From Pseudoalteromonas xiamenensis (GTDB lineage: Bacteria > Pseudomonadota > Gammaproteobacteria > Enterobacterales > Alteromonadaceae), in assembly GCF_030994125.1 (NCBI RefSeq), contig NZ_CP099917.1, positions 1,054,001 through 1,118,000 on the forward strand: a stretch of DNA of 64,000 nucleotides, given 5' to 3'. The notes beneath the pieces were generated by a model that did not search any database, was not told the DNA's origin, and worked only from the letters and a program-made list of their open reading frames with translations. This document shows positions 27,683 through 36,938 of the stretch, one piece after another. A program made the position numbers and the translations under genes. Within the stretch, counting starts at the first letter, position 1, and each line of letters begins with the position of its first letter.

Positions 27683-29232
27683 ATGAAACTAAGTCATTAC
27701 GTCATGTTCATAGGTGTGTTCTTCTTCGTACTACCCGCTCTTTCAGGCTGCGGTGACAATGATGTCAACGTTCATTACATAGAAAAAAATCTCGACGAGG
27801 AAGCACACCAAAAACTCGTGACCGATGTACAAGAACTGGTAAAACAACATCAGTTAAACGGGCTGAACGACGAAGCAAAGCAGCTTCCAACGATTGAATC
27901 GCCCATCGCTCAGTTAGGTATGCAGCTATTTTTTTCCAAATCCCTAAGTGGTGACATGGATACTGCGTGCGCAAGTTGTCACCATCCATTTTTAGGCGGT
28001 GGAGATGCATTACCTCTGTCCATCGGAGTAGCCGCCATTCAGCCCAACGTGCTCGGTCCTGGTCGTTTACATGATGCTGGAGCTGTTCACGCAGATGGAG
28101 GGCCCACCGTACCAAGAAACGCACCTTCCACATTCAATATTGCCTTTTACAATCAAGCGTTATTTCACGACGGCAGAGTACAAACACTCTCCGACTCGGG
28201 TGCACTTAATGGTCTCAATGAACCTCTACGAACGCCAGACAGCCCATTCGCAACCGCAGATAATTTCGCTGGGACAAATTTAACTGCAGCACAAGCTCGG
28301 TTTCCCGTAACCTCGAAAGAAGAAATGAGAGGGTTCAATCTAGCTGCCGGACAATCAAACCAAGTTCTTCGTGATGCGCTGCAACGTCGATTACGTGGCG
28401 AAACAGTCGATTACGTGGCGAAACAAATGAACTATCCAAAAACGAATGGGCTACTCGTTTTGCAACGGCATTCAATCTAACAACAGACCAAGTCATTCAA
28501 GACAACATTCTAAGTTTTGATAACGTTGCTTTTGCCCTTGGCGAGTATCAACGCTCCCAAGTACTCGTCAACTCGCCTTGGAGTCAATTTATTCAAGGCG
28601 ATAGGAGTGCGCTTACAGACGAGCAATTAAAAGGGGCTAAGCTTTTTTATTCAACCAAACCCCAAGGTGGTTTTGATTGTGTTGCTTGTCACTCAGGCGA
28701 CTTTATGACAGATGAACAATTTCACGTTATTGCCATGCCACAAATTGGACGAGGAAAAGGTGATGGTGAAGATGGAAGCAATGATTTCGGGCGTTTCCGT
28801 GAAACAAACATTGAGGCTGATAAGTTCGCGTTTAGAACACCTCATTTAACCAACATTGAGGTCACCGCTCCTTATGGGCATGACGGCGCATTTGCGACGC
28901 TCGAAGCGGTTGTTGAACACCACCTCAATCCCGAAGTTTCAATTGCAAACTATGATCCTTCAGACGCACAGCCTGGCATTCAGACTACGCATTGGGTAAC
29001 CAACACTAGCCAAGCACTCGATGTATTAAAAATGAACATGGACGCAGGACGTTCACGGCTCACAACGATAGATTTTAGTACCGAACAAATAACTCAACTG
29101 GTTGCATTTTTGAAAGCACAAACCGATCCTTGCGCTAAAGACAAGGACTGCTTACTTAAATGGGTTCCTGCGCCAACGATGGATGCTGACAACACCTTGC
29201 TGATTGCCGAGTTTCAGGAATCGCCTTTATAA
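27683..29232 (+). pseudogene. Di-heme cytochrome c peroxidase lipoprotein, disrupted by 20-bp duplication
   Basis: The N-terminal part has a lipoprotein signal (FFFVLPALSGC, Cys23) and heme motif 1, C96-ASC-H100. The frame is broken by a perfect 20-bp tandem duplication at 28386-28425. Without the second copy it reads LRGETNELSKNEWATRFATA and continues to 29232, through heme motif 2 (FDCVACHSG) and the loop TPHLTNIEVTAPYGHDGAF. The whole protein would be about 510 residues, a CcpA/MauG-like periplasmic peroxidase that reduces H2O2 with c-type electron donors. As written, the product ends at residue 265 without the second heme. Confidence 0.85.
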
Positions 29233-29235
29233 TTT

Positions 29236-31467
29236 TTAAACAGTGGGGTTAATGGGCAACATAATTTGCATTTTAATCCCACCTAACGCACTTTGCTCAG
29301 CCCAAATTGAACCGTGATGGGCACTAACAAGCCCTTTGCTGATTGCCAACCCTAAACCTGAGCCACTCACTCTGCGCTGCTTAGAAGCTTCTGTTCTGAA
29401 AAGTCGTTCGAACATTTCACTGAGGTGTTCTTTATCCACGGTTGGCGAAGAATCTTCAATCACCATTAAGACCTGTTTATCCTGAAGTGTAACGTGAAAA
29501 GAGACCATGCCGGGCAAATCAGTGTAATTCACACTATTAGCAAACAAATTCGTTAAAACTTGTTTCACTCGGTCAATATCCCAATTTACAACCAGTTTTT
29601 GAGGGAGGTCTAACGTTGCATTCCATTTAAACCCTTTTACAAGCGCAAGCTGCTTGTATTCTCTTTCCCACAGTTGAATAACTTGAACAAAATCGTGTTC
29701 ATGCAGATTTATCACTAGGCTGGCAGTATCAACCAACGCAAGTTGATGGATATCGGAAATCAGGTGATTAATGTCGGCCAGCTTTCGATTTATGACTTCG
29801 TATGACCCTTCAACATCCTCGATGATGTTATGCTGCAACGCTTCAATCTGCAGATATAATGCGGTTAGAGGAGTACGAACTTCATGTGAAACATCGGCCA
29901 GCATTTGATTTTTCTTGTGTACAACGTCTTCGAGCATTTGAGCGCGTTCAGCCGCAATTTTTCGATTTTGATACAGGCGGTAACCCACCAAAACAACAAT
30001 TAGCAACGCACACCCAGATCCAAGCCACCATGCTCTAAGTTGCAACTCATTTTCCTTCAACCTAGCTACCTGCAATTCTTTTTCAATATTTAACCGATCA
30101 ATTTGTGTTTGACGACGTTTAAATTCTGCTTTTGATTGCAACGCGGCGAGCGTTAAGTTGTGCTGTTTAATGCCAAGAGAATCTTTAATTTTTGTCGCTT
30201 CTTTAAATGCGTTAAATGCCTTTTCGAATTGATTTTGCTGTTGATAGCTCTCAGCCAATAGATTCAAAATTGTCATTTGATCTTCAAGTTCTTCCAAGGC
30301 CCGAGCGAGTTGTAATGTTTCTTCACCAAGTAAAATCACGGCTTGAACATCACCTTCTTGTTGGGAAATTTTGATTTTAGCAATGTAAGTCGTGATGAGC
30401 CGCGCTTTTAAATCATGTTCTTTGGCGATAACGATGGCTGCTTCTATGAGCTCGAGCGCTTTTGCTTTGTCGCCACGTTGATAGGCTAACTGGCCAAGCA
30501 ATGTTTGCGAAATAACCAATCCCACTTTATTGTTTACTTCTACATATAACTTATAGGCTTTTTCAGCAAAGGTCTGTGCGGCTTCATAATCTTTCTCGAC
30601 AAACGATAAATTGCCCACTTTGAAGGCACTGTTTGCTATCTCTAAAGGAACATTGCGTTGAACATCAATCTCGTGTGAAAGTTTAAAATACTCCAACGCC
30701 GATTTGGTGTTACCCATTTTCCGGTAAACTTCTGCAATCTCATACACCGCATCGGCCACTCCCTGCTGGAAACCACGTTGTTCACTTGCCTCGTAACTTT
30801 GAGTCAGGGTATCAATTGCGCCGTTATAATCGCCAAGCAGGGCTTCTAAAATGCCCAAATTACGAAGTGCAAAAATATACGTTTTTGTTTTAGGTGAACC
30901 TGCTAGGGATTGCACTGACTTTTGTGCTGTCTCGAGTGCTTCGGTATATTTATCTTGTCGCCTTTGCACAGAAGACACTCGCTCGTATGCTTGTGATATC
31001 AGTTCATCATCCTGCGCACCTTCTGCAAGCTTTAGACCTTCGCGATAATAATACTCAGCTTGTTTATAGTTATCCTGCACGTCATAGATATAACCTAGCA
31101 AAAGCAGCGCCGTGACGCGAAAATCAAAGTTTTGCGCCTTTAACGCTAATTCTCCAAGCCGAGTACTGGCTTCTATCGCCTCTTCATACTGTCCTTCATT
31201 GTTGTAGGCAAACCCCAAACTTTCGAGCGCCTTCAGTTGCAAATCCACGGCATCGGCTAACTCTTCGTCGTGAACGATTTGATTCAACAGGAAAATTGCT
31301 TTTTGGGGATCACTTTGGCGCAAACTTTCAGACTCTTCAAACTGCTTTTTACCTGCTTCCAAAGACATCGCATAAAGCGTGCCGTGAAAAAAGACAGGAA
31401 AGAGAAGCAAAGCCAGTAAGCTGAGGTATTTAAATGATGATAGGTACCGCGGACTAAGTGAGAGCAT
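29236..31467 (-). CDS. TPR-repeat sensor histidine kinase
   Basis: A 743-residue protein. It has an N-terminal signal/anchor, about 400 residues of tetratricopeptide repeats in the periplasm (for example 'ESLGFAYNNEGQYEEAIEAS' and 'LGILEALLGDYNGAIDTLTQ') and a coiled coil. A membrane helix (about 475-495, AWWLGSGCALLIVVLVGYRL) precedes the kinase core: H-box VSHEVRTPLTAL, N-box NLFANSVNYTD and GSGLGLAISKGL. No cognate response regulator is adjacent. It converges with the peroxidase gene with only 3 bp between stops. Confidence 0.9.
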   Translation of the reverse strand: MLSLSPRYLSSFKYLSLLALLLFPVFFHGTLYAMSLEAGKKQFEESESLRQSDPQKAIFLLNQIVHDEELADAVDLQLKALESLGFAYNNEGQYEEAIEASTRLGELALKAQNFDFRVTALLLLGYIYDVQDNYKQAEYYYREGLKLAEGAQDDELISQAYERVSSVQRRQDKYTEALETAQKSVQSLAGSPKTKTYIFALRNLGILEALLGDYNGAIDTLTQSYEASEQRGFQQGVADAVYEIAEVYRKMGNTKSALEYFKLSHEIDVQRNVPLEIANSAFKVGNLSFVEKDYEAAQTFAEKAYKLYVEVNNKVGLVISQTLLGQLAYQRGDKAKALELIEAAIVIAKEHDLKARLITTYIAKIKISQQEGDVQAVILLGEETLQLARALEELEDQMTILNLLAESYQQQNQFEKAFNAFKEATKIKDSLGIKQHNLTLAALQSKAEFKRRQTQIDRLNIEKELQVARLKENELQLRAWWLGSGCALLIVVLVGYRLYQNRKIAAERAQMLEDVVHKKNQMLADVSHEVRTPLTALYLQIEALQHNIIEDVEGSYEVINRKLADINHLISDIHQLALVDTASLVINLHEHDFVQVIQLWEREYKQLALVKGFKWNATLDLPQKLVVNWDIDRVKQVLTNLFANSVNYTDLPGMVSFHVTLQDKQVLMVIEDSSPTVDKEHLSEMFERLFRTEASKQRRVSGSGLGLAISKGLVSAHHGSIWAEQSALGGIKMQIMLPINPTV

Positions 31468-31570
31468 GCTTGTTTAAAACCAAAGTTAAGCTACGATTTT
31501 CGGACGTATAAACGGTTATCATAGCGAGGAACTATCCCCTCGTCCAAATATAAAAACAATCTCACTTGTA

Positions 31571-31589
31571 CAAAAACGCGCACGCGCGT
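31571..31589 (-). terminator. Short GC-rich hairpin downstream of cytochrome b561
   Basis: On the minus strand ACGCG-CGTG-CGCGT is followed by TTTTG. It is a small stem but in the expected place after the gene ending at 31658. Confidence 0.4.
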
Positions 31590-31657
31590 CTCTTTCTGGA
31601 AACAATGGGCAGAAACAGATAACAGCCTCACCCATTGCTATTTAATTAGCCTTTGAA

Positions 31658-32206
31658 TTACTGCTTTTTAATCAGTGAAATACGTAGCATCGTATTGTCT
31701 TTTAGCACGTGGTGATGAATGATAGCGGCCAACGCATGAAGACCTATTAACCAATAACCCAATTCGCCAACCGCTTCGTGGACTTCTTCAATATCGTGCG
31801 CAAGTGACTTATTAGGCTCGATGAGCGCTGGCAGTTCTAAACCAAAGAAAGGGATAGTTTTGCCTTCACCACTGAGAATTAACCAACCGGCTAAGGGCAT
31901 GCCAATCATAAACACATACAAGGCGAGGTGCCCTATTTTCGCTAACAACGCCTGCCATCTAGCTGGTTCAGGACTAATCGGCGGAGCTGTCGTAACAACT
32001 CGCACGACGATGCGCAGCCAAACGAGAAAAAACACAGACAACCCGAGCATAAAATGCCACATTTTCATCGCATCACGCTCAGGTGTTCCTTTGTCGAATA
32101 ACACTCTTAATTCGATTGAAGCAAACGTTGCAGCAATCAGTAAAAACATAATCCAGTGGAGCATAATCGACCACTGGTTGTAACGAGTTGAACTGGAATG
32201 ATTCAT
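31658..32206 (-). CDS. Cytochrome b561 family protein
   Basis: About 182 residues with four membrane helices and paired His ligands: 'NQWSIMLHWIMFLLIAATFA', WHFMLGLSVFFLVWLRI, KIGHLALYVFMIGMPLAGW and GLHALAAIIHHHVL. It is a CybB-type di-heme b561 that passes electrons from quinol or to superoxide/oxidants in the inner membrane. The start is ATG 32206, preceded by GAGG at the right distance; an upstream in-frame ATG at 32278 adds 24 poorly fitting residues. It stands alone. Confidence 0.88.
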   Translation of the reverse strand: MNHSSSTRYNQWSIMLHWIMFLLIAATFASIELRVLFDKGTPERDAMKMWHFMLGLSVFFLVWLRIVVRVVTTAPPISPEPARWQALLAKIGHLALYVFMIGMPLAGWLILSGEGKTIPFFGLELPALIEPNKSLAHDIEEVHEAVGELGYWLIGLHALAAIIHHHVLKDNTMLRISLIKKQ

Positions 32207-32412
32207 TTCACAAACCTCAGCACACATTGGCATTTTTTTATTCTGTTCAGGCGGCATAACACAAACATCTACCGCCATCGACTTTGCTAAAACGACTGAC
32301 TTCGTTAACTTTATACCGCACTATCCAGTAACTCATTTTAGTTAAAAAACCTCAAGCGATAGTGCTCGAAACGTTGATTTAGAACAAATCTGGTACGACC
32401 AGCTCATTTTAT

Positions 32413-34956
32413 TCAACGCGATAAAATTGTCTTTATGCTGTTCAATGCTTTTTGGGCATTACCACTACACGCGAGGATCCGTTCAACTATTTCTTGCTCT
32501 TTTGCTGCTAATCCCGGAATTTGCTGCCATTGCGAAAACGCTTCAATAACTAAATCTCGTTCTTTTTCAGAACATGCGGTCATAAAGTTGTATGGCATCC
32601 ATTGCAGTTCATCCTGCGCCAAACGTGTTGCAACTCGCGCTTGGTTGGTTGCAAAAAATTGCGCGACATGCGCCCTAAATCGCGGCTGAAATGCTGGGTA
32701 TTGGAAGCGATAACCGATAGCAAATCCCAACGTTGCGTCACTCAAGAGTAAGTCGTAAAACAGGTTAACGTGTTCTGTATTTGACACATAACCTAATGAA
32801 TCTAAGAGCACATCCTTATACTCAGCATCGGCTTTTTCAAACAACCCGAGAAGCGCAAGGTACTGGGTCTTATTGGCATTAAATGCCAGTACCTTTACCA
32901 TTGCCTCTAGATTGTCTGAGTGCAAAAAATCCGACTCAGCATACTGGCGCTGAGCATACTGATACACCCTGTTGTCATGTAAGTAGAGTCCATAAAATGA
33001 CAACCAGCTTTGCGCTGTAGATAACGCCGCGACCTTGGACCAATCCTCAATGTGTGGCAATCTTGTTTTCAAGTAGGCACTAAACTCGACCTGTTTTTCG
33101 GCAGGTATGGTCGACACAAACGCATCGGTCAATGCCGACAACGCAATAGACACCGCTCGACTGTCCTTTGGCATTGTGTTTATCGTGTTCAATTGCTGTT
33201 CAAGATACACTTGGAAATCGATATAACCATACTCCGCAAGCGCATCCACATTATCAAAATAGACTTCCCATTCGCGTTCATTGAGCTTCGCAAGTAACTG
33301 ACTATCTTGCCCTGAAGCATCGAAAAAGCGGTAATAACCTTTGTCATCCTCATTGAGCCAAAGACGACTTCCTTTTGGTATGTTCTTTATTTCTAACGAT
33401 TTACCAGAAATAACCCATCGTTTTGACTGCATCGATTGCCCATTCCAGATTTTCACGAACACAGGCACAGTCCACTGTTTATCCGAATTACCATTAAAGT
33501 CCGATTGTTCTAACAAAAATCCCCCATCCGTCTTTTTTAATGTGATTAACGGGTAACTGGACTGTGAGGTGAAACTGTCCACCAGCTGCTGTGCCAGAGG
33601 AAAAGCGCTCAATTTACTGAGAAACGAATTCGTATTGGCGTTGCCATATTGGTTCTCTGCAAAATAGGCTTGCATCACCCCTGACAAGGCATCTTCGCCA
33701 ATCAACTGCTCGACCATATTAAGTACCGCAACACCTTTGACATAATGAAAATCATCCATGGGGATGTTGTCACCAAGCTTTTGCATCTTAGCCCGCATTG
33801 GCGCTACTGAATTTGTATCAAAATGGTAAAGCCTTGATTTTCTGCCGTAAGTACAAGATGCAAATTCAGGGAAATGACGTCGAACGATTTTCACGGCCAT
33901 AAACTCAGCAAATGTCTCATTCAACCAAAAATCGTCATACCAACCGATTGTCACTGAGTTACCAAACCACATATGCGCTACTTCGTGCGCAACCAACTTA
34001 GTAAATTCACAGTGACTTTGACCATCGTCATCATCGGGAAACTGATTGGGATTAAGCGCAACCAATCCAACATTTTCCATACCCGAGAGGGTCTCTATTG
34101 GCGCCACAAAGAAATCCAGTTTCTCAAATGGAAATGGGCTTTTTAGGTAACCTTCGATACCTGCAACGGTGCGGTTGAGTACATCCGTAAAAACCACAGG
34201 TACCGAGACATCTCTATCAACAGGACTAAATACACGGGATTTCAATTGCGTTTCATTAAATTCGGTGAATTTAAACTCGCCTACCGCAACCGCAAGTACA
34301 TCGGTGTTCAGTTTTGGTGTCGGTTTAAAGTGAACGACTTTGCGTTCGCCTTTAATTTCTTCTTTTACGGAAACCGTATTATGAAGCGCTTGGTATTGCT
34401 TTGGAATGTCTAACGTGAAGGCAAAGTGTGTTTTAAAACTTGGATCATCCACCGTTGGAAACGCACGTCTTGCAAGCATTTTTTGAAACTGCGAGAAGAT
34501 AAATGGCTTTTTACCTTCCGTTCGTTGTACGAACAATCCCTCGACCGAATTGGAAAACTGCCCTTTAAAATGGACAATCAACTTAGCACTGCCCGATACG
34601 GGGCTGACCAACTTTTGTCTAACAACATCAAACGCGTCTGCTTGAGTCAGAGCTAAGGATGTCGATTGCTCATTTTGTACGAGTGTCACCGATTCAAGTT
34701 GCAAATCTTTACTGTGAAACGCGACTTCAGAAGTCTCTTTAATAAACGATAAATACAATGTTGTCTCACCAGAATAACCTTCTTCTCTTGGGTCAAGCTG
34801 AAGGTACACATCTTGTCTTTGCAGAACTTGATTAGGGCTTATTCGATAGTCTGCTGCCGATACTAAACTGGCCATACAAAGCGCGAAAAAAGCCATCAAA
34901 CAGGGAAGATTGCTCGTCAAGAAATGTTTTCTTTTATCGTTATTCCTTTTATTCAT
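32413..34956 (-). CDS. M1 family aminopeptidase (secreted)
   Basis: An 847-residue zinc metallopeptidase with a signal peptide ('NLPCLMAFFALCMASLVSAA'). It has the exopeptidase motif G292-MEN and the zinc site H324-E-V-A-H328 followed after 18 residues by E347 in WLNETFAEF. A long helical C-terminal ERAP-like region follows. It removes N-terminal amino acids from peptides, here in the periplasm or outside the cell. It lies 15 bp downstream of the kinase stop on the same strand, so it is probably co-transcribed with the two-component system. That suggests peptide sensing or peptide-linked control. Confidence 0.93.
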   Translation of the reverse strand: MNKRNNDKRKHFLTSNLPCLMAFFALCMASLVSAADYRISPNQVLQRQDVYLQLDPREEGYSGETTLYLSFIKETSEVAFHSKDLQLESVTLVQNEQSTSLALTQADAFDVVRQKLVSPVSGSAKLIVHFKGQFSNSVEGLFVQRTEGKKPFIFSQFQKMLARRAFPTVDDPSFKTHFAFTLDIPKQYQALHNTVSVKEEIKGERKVVHFKPTPKLNTDVLAVAVGEFKFTEFNETQLKSRVFSPVDRDVSVPVVFTDVLNRTVAGIEGYLKSPFPFEKLDFFVAPIETLSGMENVGLVALNPNQFPDDDDGQSHCEFTKLVAHEVAHMWFGNSVTIGWYDDFWLNETFAEFMAVKIVRRHFPEFASCTYGRKSRLYHFDTNSVAPMRAKMQKLGDNIPMDDFHYVKGVAVLNMVEQLIGEDALSGVMQAYFAENQYGNANTNSFLSKLSAFPLAQQLVDSFTSQSSYPLITLKKTDGGFLLEQSDFNGNSDKQWTVPVFVKIWNGQSMQSKRWVISGKSLEIKNIPKGSRLWLNEDDKGYYRFFDASGQDSQLLAKLNEREWEVYFDNVDALAEYGYIDFQVYLEQQLNTINTMPKDSRAVSIALSALTDAFVSTIPAEKQVEFSAYLKTRLPHIEDWSKVAALSTAQSWLSFYGLYLHDNRVYQYAQRQYAESDFLHSDNLEAMVKVLAFNANKTQYLALLGLFEKADAEYKDVLLDSLGYVSNTEHVNLFYDLLLSDATLGFAIGYRFQYPAFQPRFRAHVAQFFATNQARVATRLAQDELQWMPYNFMTACSEKERDLVIEAFSQWQQIPGLAAKEQEIVERILACSGNAQKALNSIKTILSR

Positions 34957-34971
34957 TTTTTATTCATCTAT

Positions 34972-36135
34972 TTACTTAAAGTTCAGTATCAAACGAAAAC
35001 ATTCGCCGACCGTCGTGGATTCAACTCGCCACCCCATTTTACGAGCAACCGCATGCACAATAAAGAGACCTACACCAAACCCTTGGCTTGTAACCCTTCC
35101 TGACGCTATATCGTTTTCAAATACAAGCTCATTGGTGTTCAATCTAACTCTTAAACTCCCACTACCGTAGCGCTGCATATTGGTATTTACTTGGTTCAAT
35201 AGTAAGGCAAAATCTTCCGTGTTTAACGACACAGGAAACTGTTCAAACTGGGTGTCTATCTGGCATGGAAACGGCGTCGAATTTCCCCAGTTAAACAATT
35301 CAATCACTAAATCACTGCAACTTGTTTTCTCATCAGGCGCATGAACATCTAGCAAATTTAAGATGGTATTACTGAGTTGCACCGTTTCTTTTTGTGTTGT
35401 TTTTAATGCATCTATTTGCTTAAGTGTTTCAATGGACAGCTCATCCATGTGATCAAATTGAGCAAGTTGATGACCCAGTTTAGTGATTGGGTGCCTTACT
35501 TCATGACTTAAAAAGCTCGCAAATGCCTTCTGCTGCTCAATTTGTTGCTTTTGACTCGCCAGTGCCGCGAGCGTAATGTTCTGTGCAGATTGGAACTCTT
35601 CGAATTTTACTAAGGCGTTCTCCTGCCCCTGCTGAATATTCTGTGTAAATTGCGCCAACGGTGCTCGAACTCGTTGAATCACGCTAAGTAGCCAAAGTGC
35701 GAAACACAATAAACTAATCAACATGATCACCAACAATAAAGGCCGAATGTCTTGCGAGTCCGCTTTTGCAAATTGATGCAACACGAAAACCGCATCAAGC
35801 CCCTTACTTGGATGATGCTTCAAGTAATAAACGTCGTGTCCTTGGGTTGAAAGATACTGGACCTCATCTATCGGCATAGCGAGATTCTTGAAGCGTTTTT
35901 GAATCTCCGGAGGAAAGTCCTCCACCTCATCAGACACGATACGAAACGACGTTTTAATGCGTGTTGGGATTTCAACAAATTGATATGCGTCCTCGAACAC
36001 ATAATATTCTGCGGTTTCGTCCAACGCGGACCAATAAAATTGAGTAGCAATGCACAGCCAAAGCAGGCCAAACAAAGCAAACGGTACGAGCAAGTTAATT
36101 TGTAAAAAGCGATGCAAGGTCTGTTGTTTAATCAC
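34972..36135 (-). CDS. Sensor histidine kinase
   Basis: A 387-residue protein with a membrane helix at about 12-35, a periplasmic region of about 100 residues and a second helix at about 130-150. The kinase core has an H-box (FLSHEVRHPITKLGHQL), a weak N-box (LNQVNTNMQRYG) and an ATP-lid/G-box (SQGFGVGLFIVHAV). The usual DxGxG box is degenerate (ENDIASGRVTSQG), so catalysis may be reduced. It overlaps the response regulator by 8 bp upstream and leads into the aminopeptidase downstream. Confidence 0.88.
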   Translation of the reverse strand: MIKQQTLHRFLQINLLVPFALFGLLWLCIATQFYWSALDETAEYYVFEDAYQFVEIPTRIKTSFRIVSDEVEDFPPEIQKRFKNLAMPIDEVQYLSTQGHDVYYLKHHPSKGLDAVFVLHQFAKADSQDIRPLLLVIMLISLLCFALWLLSVIQRVRAPLAQFTQNIQQGQENALVKFEEFQSAQNITLAALASQKQQIEQQKAFASFLSHEVRHPITKLGHQLAQFDHMDELSIETLKQIDALKTTQKETVQLSNTILNLLDVHAPDEKTSCSDLVIELFNWGNSTPFPCQIDTQFEQFPVSLNTEDFALLLNQVNTNMQRYGSGSLRVRLNTNELVFENDIASGRVTSQGFGVGLFIVHAVARKMGWRVESTTVGECFRLILNFK

Positions 36136-36826
36136 GCAGTACCACTCCTACCCCTTTTAACGTGTGCAGTAAAGGCTTCTCGTGTTCTAGCGACAAATTA
36201 CTACGCAGGCGCGTAATGAGTGTTTTGTACATCGTGATACTGGCGTCTTGTTCAGGCCAAACACGTTCCAATATTCGCGTTTTACTCACTGGATTTGGTG
36301 CGTGTTCAATAAGTAAAGTTAACAAAGTCCATTGCTGTGGAGACAAGGTAATCACTCGCTCACTACGCCTGATGATGCGTTTTGCCAAGTCGACGTCTAA
36401 ATCATCCAATCTAAAAACTTGATGGAGGCTATCTTGCCGCTTTACGCAGAGCAACTTTATGCGGATGGCTAACTCTGCAAGCTCAAAGGGCTTAGTTAAA
36501 TAGTCGAGTGCGCCAAGCGAAAATGCTTCGAGCTTTGCCTCTAAAAGGCTATTTGCCGTTAGGAACAAAATAGGCACCGTCGGATGCGAGCGCTGAAAAT
36601 AACGCGCCAATTCAAAGCCAACACCGTCGGGCAATCCAACATCCAAAACAAATGCATCATACAGTTGCCCATCTGCGATGTGCTGTGCGTGTGTAATTGA
36701 ATCGGCATAATCAACTTCTATACCTTCATGATGCAAAAAATCAATGGTATTTGCCGCAAGTGCGCGGTCATCTTCAACGAGCAAAATAAGCATATCAAAC
36801 AACACAACATGAGCTTCTTTTTGCAT
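36128..36826 (-). CDS. OmpR-family response regulator
   Basis: About 232 residues (or 221 from the internal Met at 36793). The receiver has LLVEDDRALAAN, the phosphoacceptor in DAFVLDVGLPDGVGFEL, LTAN and YLTKPFE. The C-terminal winged helix has LSPQQWTLLTLLIEHAPNPV and YKTLITRLRSNL with TLKGVGVVL. First gene of the regulator-kinase-aminopeptidase unit. A GTTACC direct repeat lies upstream, between it and the divergent amidohydrolase. Confidence 0.92.
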   Translation of the reverse strand: MQKEAHVVLFDMLILLVEDDRALAANTIDFLHHEGIEVDYADSITHAQHIADGQLYDAFVLDVGLPDGVGFELARYFQRSHPTVPILFLTANSLLEAKLEAFSLGALDYLTKPFELAELAIRIKLLCVKRQDSLHQVFRLDDLDVDLAKRIIRRSERVITLSPQQWTLLTLLIEHAPNPVSKTRILERVWPEQDASITMYKTLITRLRSNLSLEHEKPLLHTLKGVGVVLRD

Positions 36827-36881
36827 GCTAGCTCGTTATGTTCAAGATTGCGACCTACAATTCGGATACGTCATGTCCCCC

Positions 36882-36898
36882 GTTACCTTTCGGTTACC
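36882..36898. promoter_or_regulatory. GTTACC direct repeat, candidate response-regulator site
   Basis: GTTACC occurs at 36882-36887 and 36893-36898, 11 bp apart. The site lies between the divergent response regulator and amidohydrolase. One-turn spacing suits an OmpR-class dimer, so the regulator at 36128 could control both directions. Confidence 0.4.
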
Positions 36899-36938
36899 TA
36901 GACTCCGTTAGGCTGTTCACATCTTTAGGAGACAAAAC

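Noticed and set aside
34410..34660. Many plus-strand ORFs inside the aminopeptidase and other long genes
   Set aside because: They are antisense shadows of strongly conserved genes and lack start signals.
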